Below, piece after piece: positions 18,104 to 26,460 of a DNA stretch of 40,333 bases. A program made the translations under genes and the position numbers. This stretch comes from an uncultured Clostridia bacterium (GTDB taxonomy: Bacteria; Bacillota; Clostridia; Christensenellales; UBA1242): positions 1 through 40,333 of the forward strand of contig CALWPI010000003.1 in assembly GCA_944383385.1 (NCBI GenBank), given 5' to 3'. How positions within the stretch are numbered: position 1 is the stretch's first letter; the number at the start of each line of letters is the position of its first letter. A model generated the notes under the pieces. The model saw nothing but the letters and a program-made list of their open reading frames with translations, searched no databases and had not been told where the DNA came from.

Positions 18104-18130
18104 AGACTCAACAATCGTTGAGCCTTTTTT
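18104..18130. terminator. Terminator between spoVG and the P-type ATPase
   Basis: Arms CTCAAC and GTTGAG with loop AATC are followed by T6 on the plus strand and TCTTTTT on the minus strand. It probably serves both converging genes. The rest of 18,011-18,245 is AT-rich and shows only short weak inverted repeats. Confidence 0.75.
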
Positions 18131-18245
18131 AATATTATCAATATGATTTTATAATAATTTTTTTACTAATACATTATAATTATTTTGTATTTTGTTTGGT
18201 TGTTTTATTTATGACATTTTTGTTATCAAACAAAAGTAAGAGATA

Positions 18246-20927
18246 TTATTTTTTTGTTTTTGGCATTTTGATAATTGTTTTTTTGCTTCTTTTTTCTTCG
18301 TAACGTCTTACAAGCAACTTGTGTATTTCAAACAATGGAATAATTGCAAAAGATATTGCAATTGTGATTAACCACTCTATACCATTGATTGTAGTTATAC
18401 CCAAAGCATTTTGTAGTGGGGCAATTGGCACAATTATTAGTATAACTGCAAGTACACACGATATTATTCCAGCGCCCCACATATATTTGTTGGTAAATAT
18501 ACCAATAGAGAATAGACTTTCTTTTGTGCTACGCATATTGAATGCGTGGAAGATTTCTACAAATGCAAGCGCCAAGAAACACATTGTGACCACTTCGGTA
18601 TTTGAGTATCCAAAATAATGCAGTCCTATAATATATACGAGTCCAATAAGGATTGCTTGCATTATAGAGCCCACAATTATATTAAGGCCTACAACGCCAC
18701 TAAACAAGTTGCGTTTTGAAGAATTTGGCTTTTGTCGCATTATATCTTTATGTGGTTTTTCTAGTCCTAATGCAAGGGCAGGAAAACTGTCGGACACAAA
18801 GTTATTCCAAATAAGTAGTGCAGGAGTGAAGAGTTCTCGACCAAGTATTCCCACAATTATTGATAACAAAATGAGTTCGCATAAACATGTTTGCAGTAGA
18901 TACTGCATAAGGTTCATTATGTTTTGGTATATTGTTCGGCCTTCCTTTACAGCAGTTACAATGGTTGCAAAATTGTCATCAGTTAGAATGATGTCTGCCA
19001 CCTCTTTTGTAACGTCCGTGCCTGTAATACCCATACCAATACCAATATTTGCCGTTTTGAGTGAAGGAGCGTCATTTACTCCGTCCCCTGTCATGGCGCA
19101 CACAAGGTCGTGCGATTGATAGGCCTTTACTATTCGCACTTTGTGTTCTGGACTGACACGGGCAAATACGTTCCATTCAAATATTCTTCTATTTAGTTCT
19201 TCATCAGTCATTTGTGCTAGTTCAGCACCTGTTATGACTTGACTTTCTTCTTTTGCAATATTCAAATCTTTTGCAATTGCAAGCGCAGTATCTTTATGGT
19301 CGCCTGTTATCATAGACACAATAATGCCTGCACGTTTACATTCAAGAATTGATGACTTGACTTCGTCTCTTGGTGGGTCAATCATGCCAACAAGACCAAC
19401 AAATACCATGTTGTGTTCGGTGGCAGATACTTCAACATCTAATGGGTCGCCCACGATTTCTTTGATAGAAAATGCCAATACTCGCAAAGCACGAGAGCAA
19501 AAAGACTTGTTTATATCATTTATTGTGTCAATATCTTTTTGTGTTATATCTCGCATTTTGCCATTATCCAAAATTTTTGTACAACGTGATAAAATACTGT
19601 CAATAGCACCTTTTGTAAAAGCAAAATAATCGTCATCGAATTTGTTTATTGTTGTCATCAGTTTTCTATTGCTATCAAAAGGTATTTCATTTACACGAGG
19701 ACACATTTTTTCAAGTGTTTCTTTGTAGTATCCATGTTCTTGCGCAAAGTTTACGAGCGCTACTTCGGTAGGGTCTCCAAAAGATGTTTCGCTCTCATTT
19801 TTCACAACGCTATCGTTACAAAGCAACATACCATTTATTAGTGATAAATAGCCTTTGTTGTCATTGCCTTTTGATTTGCCAAATATAAAATAATCTTTGA
19901 CAGTCATTTTGTTTAGTGTTAGAGTGCCCGTTTTGTCACTACAAATCACTTGTGTGTTGCCAAGTGTTTCAACAGCAGACAACTTTCTTACAATTGCTTT
20001 ATTTTTGCTCATGCGATTGACGCCCAAAGCCATTGTGATTGTAATGCCAGCAGGCAACCCTTCTGGAATTGCAGAAACAGCAATGGATATTGCCACCATA
20101 AACGAATTGACAAAATCGTGTTTGTACACAAATGTATATAACAAAAATATAATAGCAGATATGGACAAAACAGAAATGGATATTACTTTGCTTGTCTTAT
20201 CTATTCTTTTTTGTAAATTTGTGCGTTCATTTGTTTCTTTGCCTAATACTCCTGCAATTTTGCCCATTTCAGTTCGGTCACCTATTGCAGTCACTACGGC
20301 ATAGCCTCGGCCATAGACAACAACAGTGCCAGAATATGCCATATTGTATCTATCAGCAATAGGAAGGTTTGTTTCTTCAATTACATTATCCGTTTTCTCA
20401 ACAGGGACGCTCTCGCCCGTTATTGCACTTTCTTCAATTTTGAGACTAGCAATATCAAATAGTCGCATATCAGCAGGGACAATGTCTCCTGCTTCGAGCA
20501 GAACGACATCTCCAACAACAATATTTTCTGTTGCTATTTTGGATAATTTGCCGTTTCGTATGACTTTGGCATAAGGCTTTGTCATGTTTTTGAGTGCCTG
20601 CATATCGGCTTCGGCTTTGTTTTCTTGTACAAATCCAATAACTGCATTGACCATGACGACAAAGAATATCATACCAGCGTCAACCAACTCTTCAAGTTCA
20701 TTAGTGAAAATAGCAATAAAAATAGATAGGACTCCTGTTGCCAGTAGTATCAAAATAAGAACGTCTCTAAATTGTGAAAAAAATCTTTGCCATTTTGTAA
20801 TTTTTTTTGTTTCTGTCAAAACATTTTTTCCATAAGTAGCTTGTCTTTTTGATACAACAGGTGAGGTTAGCCCATCTTTTGAAGTGTCTAGTTCACTAAA
20901 AATCTCGGCTATTGATTTGTTGTACAT
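18246..20927 (-). CDS. Cation-translocating P-type ATPase, calcium type
   Basis: An 893-residue P-type ATPase of the SERCA/PMCA-like group, probably exporting Ca2+. In order it shows the N-terminal cation-ATPase domain, TGES in the actuator domain (about 165), PEGLPAGITITMALGV in the fourth membrane helix, the phosphorylation motif DKTGTLT (about 330), a KGA nucleotide-binding motif and the hinge TGDGVNDAPSLK. NNFVSDSFPALALGLE in helix six carries the Asn and Asp expected for calcium. Substrate is inferred from these residues. It starts 7 bp after rmuC, whose end supplies the GAGGAA ribosome site. Confidence 0.9.
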   Translation of the reverse strand: MYNKSIAEIFSELDTSKDGLTSPVVSKRQATYGKNVLTETKKITKWQRFFSQFRDVLILILLATGVLSIFIAIFTNELEELVDAGMIFFVVMVNAVIGFVQENKAEADMQALKNMTKPYAKVIRNGKLSKIATENIVVGDVVLLEAGDIVPADMRLFDIASLKIEESAITGESVPVEKTDNVIEETNLPIADRYNMAYSGTVVVYGRGYAVVTAIGDRTEMGKIAGVLGKETNERTNLQKRIDKTSKVISISVLSISAIIFLLYTFVYKHDFVNSFMVAISIAVSAIPEGLPAGITITMALGVNRMSKNKAIVRKLSAVETLGNTQVICSDKTGTLTLNKMTVKDYFIFGKSKGNDNKGYLSLINGMLLCNDSVVKNESETSFGDPTEVALVNFAQEHGYYKETLEKMCPRVNEIPFDSNRKLMTTINKFDDDYFAFTKGAIDSILSRCTKILDNGKMRDITQKDIDTINDINKSFCSRALRVLAFSIKEIVGDPLDVEVSATEHNMVFVGLVGMIDPPRDEVKSSILECKRAGIIVSMITGDHKDTALAIAKDLNIAKEESQVITGAELAQMTDEELNRRIFEWNVFARVSPEHKVRIVKAYQSHDLVCAMTGDGVNDAPSLKTANIGIGMGITGTDVTKEVADIILTDDNFATIVTAVKEGRTIYQNIMNLMQYLLQTCLCELILLSIIVGILGRELFTPALLIWNNFVSDSFPALALGLEKPHKDIMRQKPNSSKRNLFSGVVGLNIIVGSIMQAILIGLVYIIGLHYFGYSNTEVVTMCFLALAFVEIFHAFNMRSTKESLFSIGIFTNKYMWGAGIISCVLAVILIIVPIAPLQNALGITTINGIEWLITIAISFAIIPLFEIHKLLVRRYEEKRSKKTIIKMPKTKK

Positions 20928-20934
20928 ATTCTAT

Positions 20935-22131
20935 TTATTCCTCTTGGTCGCCTTCATCTCCCGAATCTAGTGGGGTGGTATAAGTGATAGTGTCAAGAAT
21001 GTCATCATCTTTGGTTGGTAAGGCTTGCACTTTATTTAGTTTGTTTTGGATATTGCGAGTCTTTGCACTTGCTAGTTTCATTGTGTTGCTGACTTCTTCC
21101 AGTTTGCGATTTGTTTTGTCTAATAACAATCCAAATTTGCCAAACTCTGTCTTGACCTTGCCAAGTATATTCCACACTTCGCTTGTTTGTTTTTGAACGG
21201 CCAGCGTTCTAAATCCCATTTGCAAACTATTGATAAGAGCAGAGAATGTTGTAGGGCCAGTGACAGATATATGATACTCTTGTTGCAAAGTTTGACATAA
21301 AGAAGTATTCCTTAAAACTTCGCAATACAAACTCTCTGTTGGCAAAAACATTATGCCAAAGTCCGTAGTATATGGCGGGTCAATATATTTATCACGAATT
21401 TGACCTGCAAATACTTTTATAGATTTTTCAAGGTCTTTTCTTGCTCTTTCTATTTGAGCGACATCGCCGTCGTCTTCGGCCTTTAATAGTCTTTCATAGT
21501 CTTCAACAGGATATTTGCTATCCACAGGCAAGAGAACAATCTCTCCTTCGACCTTGCTTGGTATCTTGATTGCAAACTCAACAAAATCATTTGACCTTTT
21601 CTTTATCTTGACATTGGCGCTATATTGTTCAGGTGTCAAAAACTGTTCTAGCAATGCAGAGAGTTGAACCTCGCCCCACGTACCACGAGCCTTGACATTA
21701 GTTAGCACTTTTTTTAGGTCTCCAACACCATTTGCAAGAGTTTGCATTTCTCCTAGTCCTTTATAGACAGATTGGAGTTGGTCGCTCACTTGTTTGAAAC
21801 TTTCTCCCAATCTTTTTTCAAGAGTGGACGTTAGTTTTTCGTCCACAGTTTCACGCATTTTTTCAAGTTTAATACTATTTTCTTTTTCAATATGTGTTAG
21901 TCTATCTTCTACACTTTTTCTAATGTTTTCGAGTTTTGCTTCGTTGACTTGTGTCAAGTTATCAATTCTTGCACCTAACACATTATTGATTTCTTCTCTT
22001 GTGTTTTTGAGTTCGGTGGATATGTCACGACGCAGTTCGCTATTATTACTGCCGTCTTTTTTTGCAAAAACTAAATATAGTTGTACACACAAGATAAGCA
22101 CAAGTATAACAATTATTGCCACTTCAATCAT
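20935..22131 (-). CDS. rmuC: DNA recombination protein RmuC homologue
   Basis: A 398-residue RmuC-family protein. One N-terminal membrane helix at about 3-24 is followed by a long coiled coil (25-135), then the conserved nuclease-like domain containing GTWGEVQLSALLEQFLTPEQY, DSKYPVEDYERLL and DFGIMFLPTESLYCEV. RmuC limits inversions at short repeats in E. coli; its biochemical activity is not settled. Its ATG overlaps the stop of the upstream SDR gene as ATGA, so the two genes and the ATPase form one operon. Confidence 0.93.
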   Translation of the reverse strand: MIEVAIIVILVLILCVQLYLVFAKKDGSNNSELRRDISTELKNTREEINNVLGARIDNLTQVNEAKLENIRKSVEDRLTHIEKENSIKLEKMRETVDEKLTSTLEKRLGESFKQVSDQLQSVYKGLGEMQTLANGVGDLKKVLTNVKARGTWGEVQLSALLEQFLTPEQYSANVKIKKRSNDFVEFAIKIPSKVEGEIVLLPVDSKYPVEDYERLLKAEDDGDVAQIERARKDLEKSIKVFAGQIRDKYIDPPYTTDFGIMFLPTESLYCEVLRNTSLCQTLQQEYHISVTGPTTFSALINSLQMGFRTLAVQKQTSEVWNILGKVKTEFGKFGLLLDKTNRKLEEVSNTMKLASAKTRNIQNKLNKVQALPTKDDDILDTITYTTPLDSGDEGDQEE

Positions 22132-22946
22132 TTTCTATATTTACCCCCTTTGGTAAAACCACCCATAAACTTTTCATCAAAATGCAAAAGCACACCCATT
22201 GGCAAAAAACGATTGACGAAATATAGCACTTTGTATTTTGCGCTAATTATTGTCATTGCTTTGATATGTTTTTTGTTGCCCATTCTAAATAGTCTTTTTG
22301 CTATGATTGTAGGAGACATACGTTTGTCATTGTTTTTGTCAATACGTTCAGCTGCGACATTTGGTCGGTCGCCATATCGGTCACAAGTATCAAAATGTTT
22401 TTCTCTGTTTTTAGTAAAGTTTGTTTTTGTGTCTCCTGGGCAAACACATCCAATCTCAACACCAAAATCTCTGCATTCTAATCTTTGAGAATATGTTAGC
22501 ATTGCAGTTGCTGCCTTGCTTGCACAGTATAGTGTTCTAAAAGGAACAGGGAATAGAGCACAGGCAGATGCTACGTTTATTACTTTGCTACCTTTTGGCA
22601 TATATTTAAGAGCATGATTTGTACAAGACAATACGCCAAATGTGTTGACGTTGAATATCGCATGTGCGCGCTCACTAGAAATGAGTTCAGTAACTCCACT
22701 AAGCCCATAACCAGCATTGTTAATTAAAATATCAATACGGCCATATTTTTGACCAATCTCATCCATTACTTGTTTGACACGTGCGTCATCACTCACATCA
22801 CATTGATAAAAATTATCTACACCAATATTATTGTCGAGTGACAAAGAACACACAATGTCTCCATTTTGTTTATATAAATTTGCCGTCTCTAAGCCAATAC
22901 CACTAGTAGCTCCTGTTATGACAACAACTCTTTCAGTTTTCTTCAT
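22128..22946 (-). CDS. Short-chain dehydrogenase/reductase
   Basis: A 272-residue classical SDR oxidoreductase of unknown substrate. The NAD(P) motif TGATSGIG is near residue 12, NNAGYG near 85, and the catalytic YCASK near 150 with an upstream Ser in VASACALFP. I chose the ATG at 22946 because GGGAG lies seven bases upstream; a longer frame to 23033 would add a hydrophobic stretch from AT-rich non-coding DNA. It heads the operon with rmuC and borders the DnaA-box region. Confidence 0.9.
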   Translation of the reverse strand: MKKTERVVVITGATSGIGLETANLYKQNGDIVCSLSLDNNIGVDNFYQCDVSDDARVKQVMDEIGQKYGRIDILINNAGYGLSGVTELISSERAHAIFNVNTFGVLSCTNHALKYMPKGSKVINVASACALFPVPFRTLYCASKAATAMLTYSQRLECRDFGVEIGCVCPGDTKTNFTKNREKHFDTCDRYGDRPNVAAERIDKNNDKRMSPTIIAKRLFRMGNKKHIKAMTIISAKYKVLYFVNRFLPMGVLLHFDEKFMGGFTKGGKYRK

Positions 22947-23681
22947 TGCAAATCTCCCATATGTTAAATTTATAATTATAAAATAATATAATACTAACAA
23001 TATTGTACCATAGCAAAAAAAATCCAAAAACAAAATTAAACAACAAAATAAAAATATACAAAAATATTTGCATAAATTGTATATAGTAACACAAAAGAGA
23101 TTTTATACATAGTATGAATTGTATAAAGATGAATAAACATTTATTCACTTTATGCAAAATCTTCCCCCAATCTTGAAGATTGTTTTTATATATACTCTCG
23201 CAAGCCCTTTATTGCGAGAGTTTTTGTTTGCATAAAAATGAATAGAATACAAATACACAATGTATAATTATAAGTTATCCACATTTGCACAATGAATAGT
23301 GTATAAATTTTTGTGTATAAAATTCAAAAATTGAATATTTGTGCATAAAATTGTATAAAACAGGGGTGCAAAAGGGTAAGTTATCCACATTTCCACAAAT
23401 TTTGGCATAGTTATCCACAATGTGTTATTATAAATTGTTCTATAATTTATGCAAAATGTGTACAAATTTATAGAACAAAGCAAAGTTATCCACACATATA
23501 TTTTGTAATTATTAGAAAATGAAGGGAAGTATACAACATACATTTTTGTGAATAAAAAGTATGATTATCTTATATAATATTTTGCTGTGTGCCATATCTT
23601 GTGTTTTATAAAAATTGTGGCACAATATTTGTGGTTATAGTTATACAAAACTAATTGTATATACAATGAATAAAAAAAAGG
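22947..23681. other. 735-bp non-coding region, candidate replication origin
   Basis: This is the largest gap in the window and has no credible gene. Seven 9-mers match TTATNCACA: TTATCCACA on the plus strand at 23275, 23381, 23411 and 23486; and minus-strand TTATACACA (23312), TTATGCACA (23340) and TTATTCACA (23547). Each of the four plus sites is preceded by AG. Four exact copies of TTTGCATAAA are interleaved (23067, 23149, 23227 and 23446). The flanks are very AT-rich, and two hairpins lie at 23168-23225. These are the hallmarks of an origin or a DnaA-titrating site; it lies about 14 kb from dnaA. Confidence 0.65.
23168..23225 (+). terminator. Two tandem terminator-like hairpins
   Basis: CAATCTTGAAGATTG (7-bp arms, 23168-23182) is followed by TTTTT, and CTCTCGCAA/TTGCGAGAG (9-bp arms, 23194-23220) is followed by TTTTTG. 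Both read as terminators on the plus strand, yet no plus-strand gene lies upstream. They may end a small RNA or shield the DnaA-box cluster from transcription. Confidence 0.6.
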
Positions 23682-23693
23682 TCATTCGACCTT
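23672..23693 (-). terminator. Terminator of the VanW gene
   Basis: AAGGTC and GACCTT pair around a four-base loop, overlap the stop codon and are followed by an eight-T run on the minus strand. It would stop transcripts before the DnaA-box region. Confidence 0.85.
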
Positions 23694-25109
23694 TTCTGTT
23701 TGGATATTAAATTGTTCGTTTGAGAACTCACTTGGCAACTCGCAAGCGCCTTCGACTACTAGCCCGTCTTGTGCACGATATATATCATGACGAATTATTT
23801 CGCTTGATACCAATGTATTATTTTCGTATTTATCAAGATATGCTTGTGTTTCGTATCCTTCTTTTGGATAACTTATTCTATATTTTTCTCCCTTGTACAA
23901 TACTTTGTCACTATATTTTTTATCATAGTCGATTATTTTGTTGTCTTGTGCAGGTAGGGTGCGTATTGTTTCACTTCGCGTTCTATAAAATGTTCCTTCT
24001 GGTAATGGTTCGCCATATATTTCGACATATACGTTTTCGCTATCACTATATGTGTGTATGAACATAGGATAATCACTATTGTTAGTAAAGCCCAGGTCAC
24101 TAATACCTTCGGACACCATAGCATCTAGGCTCAATGGCACATATTTGACAGGCAGAGTGTGTTTTTGCACGTCATCAATTTGACGACCGGCAAGCAAGAG
24201 TGCGTTGTATAGAGTTGAGCTTGCTTGACATATTCCACCACCTACACCGTCTTGAAATTTGCCGTCATATATAATTGTTGCGATTTTATATCCATTAGCT
24301 TGTGTTTGTGGACCGGTTATTTGGTTGAATGAGACAAACTGGTGTGGTTCGACTCTAAGCCCTTCAAAACTTTGTAGAGCATGTTTGACATTATATTTTC
24401 TATTTCCTGTGTTGTCGGATACTGATGTTTTGAACGATGACACAAGGCTTGTACACAACAAGTTGTCTTCTTTGGTGATTTTAGGTGCGACGTCTATAAT
24501 AGGCAGTTCAAGTGTGACGCTCGAAGATGTTGCATATTGTTCATTTATCATATTATATAGTTTTTCTTTGTCGACGGTCTGTCCATTTTTTTCGTCCAAA
24601 ATTATTACATGTCCGTCCACTTTGTTGTCAAACGTGACTACGCTGTCGGTTGGAGAAACAGTGACTTCTTCTATAATTTTGTTGATATCATCATCAAGAC
24701 CAACAAACAAGTAGTTGAAGTTGACTACAAGGTCACGCTCATTAGCGTTTGCCAAAAACTCTTTTGTTTTTTCATAGTCTTGTGATATGAGTTCGCGACG
24801 TTGGGCTTCGTCTATTATTGTGTATATATCACTATTTATTTTATAATCACTGCCTTTCAATTGCCATTCTTTGTCTCCGTGTTTTAGCGTGAGAGAAAAT
24901 GTTTCGGCTGTGTCGTTAAAATATTGTGACAATTTTTCGACTGCTTGTGTGCGATTTAGGCCGTCAATGCTTATTCCATTTATTGTATAATTTCTAGCAA
25001 CAGGCGACGTTGTTTTTGATAAAACGATGTTTCCTGCTAGTGCCATAAAAAGAAGCGCAATAATAAGTGATATTGCCCAAATGCCATAAGATGTTTTTTT
25101 CTTTTCCAT
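23682..25109 (-). CDS. VanW family protein with peptidoglycan-binding-like domain
   Basis: A 475-residue protein with one N-terminal membrane helix (about residues 8-30), so probably anchored with the bulk outside. Residues 40-210 resemble the tandem PG_binding_4 region often paired with VanW. The VanW domain follows with VSFNQITGPQTQANGY and the signature GVGGGICQASSTLYNALL. VanW proteins lie in some vancomycin-resistance clusters, but most are widespread envelope proteins of unknown activity, and no vanHAX genes are here. It stands alone, between a terminator at each end. Confidence 0.88.
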   Translation of the reverse strand: MEKKKTSYGIWAISLIIALLFMALAGNIVLSKTTSPVARNYTINGISIDGLNRTQAVEKLSQYFNDTAETFSLTLKHGDKEWQLKGSDYKINSDIYTIIDEAQRRELISQDYEKTKEFLANANERDLVVNFNYLFVGLDDDINKIIEEVTVSPTDSVVTFDNKVDGHVIILDEKNGQTVDKEKLYNMINEQYATSSSVTLELPIIDVAPKITKEDNLLCTSLVSSFKTSVSDNTGNRKYNVKHALQSFEGLRVEPHQFVSFNQITGPQTQANGYKIATIIYDGKFQDGVGGGICQASSTLYNALLLAGRQIDDVQKHTLPVKYVPLSLDAMVSEGISDLGFTNNSDYPMFIHTYSDSENVYVEIYGEPLPEGTFYRTRSETIRTLPAQDNKIIDYDKKYSDKVLYKGEKYRISYPKEGYETQAYLDKYENNTLVSSEIIRHDIYRAQDGLVVEGACELPSEFSNEQFNIQTEKVE

Positions 25110-25157
25110 ACTATCTCCAATATATTTTTAGTATGGATATTTTGATATTTTTTATGT

Positions 25158-25180
25158 AAAAAAAGAGCGAGCGCTCTTTT
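25158..25180 (-). terminator. Terminator of the queH operon
   Basis: Arms AAAGAGCG and CGCTCTTT are followed on the minus strand by a run of T. It directly follows the stop at 25182. Confidence 0.85.
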
Positions 25181-25181
25181 A

Positions 25182-25559
25182 TTAGTTATATAAATCATAT
25201 CTGTTCATTTCTTTTACAAAAGTTGATAGGTCACTGCACGCTCCACAAACGCATGAGGCAATGATTATTATACAGTCTCTTATATATTTGACGTCATCTA
25301 TTACGTCATCATCGTCTTTTTTGCTATACAACTCATCCATGATACTTTTGCTAGTCACTATGGGACGTGCGCTGTTTAGTTTGGCAATGTTGTTGATATC
25401 TACTTGATATTTTAGAGCATATTTATTTATCACTTGTACTGCACGCATATAATCGAAGTTGTCTAACAAATCATTGCACTCATTTATTTCTTTGATAAAA
25501 GGGGCACAAGAACGCAAGTTTTTGATGACATTATAATATTTTTCAATTACTGGATGCAT
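25182..25559 (-). CDS. Hypothetical protein, Cys-containing C-terminus
   Basis: A 125-residue predicted soluble, mainly helical protein that I do not recognise. It has an acidic KKDDDDVIDDVKY stretch near residue 85 and a CVCGAC cluster near 108-113 plus two Cys near the N-terminus, which might bind a metal. Its start overlaps the end of queH by 17 bp, so it is translated from the queH message and may be functionally linked to it. A clear terminator follows. Confidence 0.65.
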   Translation of the reverse strand: MHPVIEKYYNVIKNLRSCAPFIKEINECNDLLDNFDYMRAVQVINKYALKYQVDINNIAKLNSARPIVTSKSIMDELYSKKDDDDVIDDVKYIRDCIIIIASCVCGACSDLSTFVKEMNRYDLYN

Positions 25560-26154
25560 TATTTCTCTCCTTTAATGAATATATACAACCACAATAATCT
25601 TGTCGGTATATGTTATATTCTTTACAAAGTTTTATACTTTCGAGATATCCGTTGTTTTTCTTGAAATCACTGTATAAGAACTTGATATTATATTTATCTT
25701 GCAATGTATACCCAATTTCATTTATCCAATGAGAGTTTTTGTATGGACTGATTGATAGCGTTGTTGTAAAGTAATCAAAATTGTTTTCTTTGGCATACTT
25801 TGCGCATAGTTTCATTCTTTGCTCCATACACTTTTTGCAACGAATGTCTCCTTCGGGCAGATTTTCATATCCCTTTGCTATGTCAAAAAATTCTTGTGGA
25901 TTATATTTTGGCTGGACTATTTTATAATTAAAGTTCATTACTTTGTTTAATTTTATGAGTTCGCCAAATCTTTTTTCATATTCTGCCTGTGGATGAATAT
26001 TTGGATTGTAGTAATATATTGTGATGTCAAAATATTTTGACAACAACTCCAAAACAGCACTGCTACAAGGCGCACAACACACGTGTAGTAATAGTCGTGG
26101 CTTATTAGCAGTGTCGATTGAGTCTAAAAATTGTTGAAATTCTTTTTTATTCAT
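25543..26154 (-). CDS. queH: Epoxyqueuosine reductase QueH
   Basis: QueH (old DUF208) carries out the last step of queuosine synthesis in tRNA, reducing epoxyqueuosine, and replaces the unrelated QueG. At 203 residues it has the family motifs LLLHVCCAPCSS near residue 22, YYYNPNIHPQAEYEKR, GDIRCKKCMEQRM and a C-terminal YRQDYCGCIYS; these Cys pairs hold the iron-sulfur cluster and a second metal. No queA or tgt lies nearby. No clear ribosome site precedes the ATG. Confidence 0.93.
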   Translation of the reverse strand: MNKKEFQQFLDSIDTANKPRLLLHVCCAPCSSAVLELLSKYFDITIYYYNPNIHPQAEYEKRFGELIKLNKVMNFNYKIVQPKYNPQEFFDIAKGYENLPEGDIRCKKCMEQRMKLCAKYAKENNFDYFTTTLSISPYKNSHWINEIGYTLQDKYNIKFLYSDFKKNNGYLESIKLCKEYNIYRQDYCGCIYSLKERNNASSN

Positions 26155-26215
26155 ATTTATATGGTACTAGCATATTCAAAAATTTTCAAGCATTTTATAT
26201 TTATATCACATTGTC

Positions 26216-26458
26216 TTACACATATTGGACGTGCATATACCATTTGCCGTCTTGCAAATAAAGATACATTTTTGTGTTGTTGATTGATACTAGATATCTC
26301 ACCCCAATGCCACCTAATTTCAAATCTGCACAATTACGCACTTCATACACCTTGTCAATGACGTGGCTCGACCCGTCATTTAGACGAATTTTGAGTGGTT
26401 TTAATTTGCCAATAGTATCAAAATATGCAATGACTTCGACATATTCTTTTCTTTCCAT
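26216..26458 (-). CDS. Small conserved hypothetical protein next to dinB
   Basis: An 80-residue protein of unknown function, predicted to be a beta-rich small domain: LKPLKIRLNDGSSHVIDKV, then KLGGIGVRYLVSINNTKMYLYLQDGKWYMH. Proteins of this pattern are common beside dinB in Clostridia, as far as I recall. It starts 2 bp after the dinB stop, with AGG as a weak ribosome site, so it is co-transcribed and could be SOS-induced with dinB. Confidence 0.75.
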   Translation of the reverse strand: MERKEYVEVIAYFDTIGKLKPLKIRLNDGSSHVIDKVYEVRNCADLKLGGIGVRYLVSINNTKMYLYLQDGKWYMHVQYV

Positions 26459-26460
26459 AT

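Noticed and set aside
22947-23033. N-terminal extension of the SDR to 23033
   Set aside because: The added residues come from very AT-rich DNA, while a good ribosome site and the family start lie at 22946.
23268-23543. Open frame of 91 codons across the DnaA-box region (minus strand)
   Set aside because: Its sequence follows the repeated boxes and AT-rich DNA, with no ribosome site and no protein-like pattern.
23682-25109. Vancomycin-resistance function from the VanW domain
   Set aside because: No vanH, vanA or vanX genes are present, and VanW-domain proteins are widespread in Clostridia.
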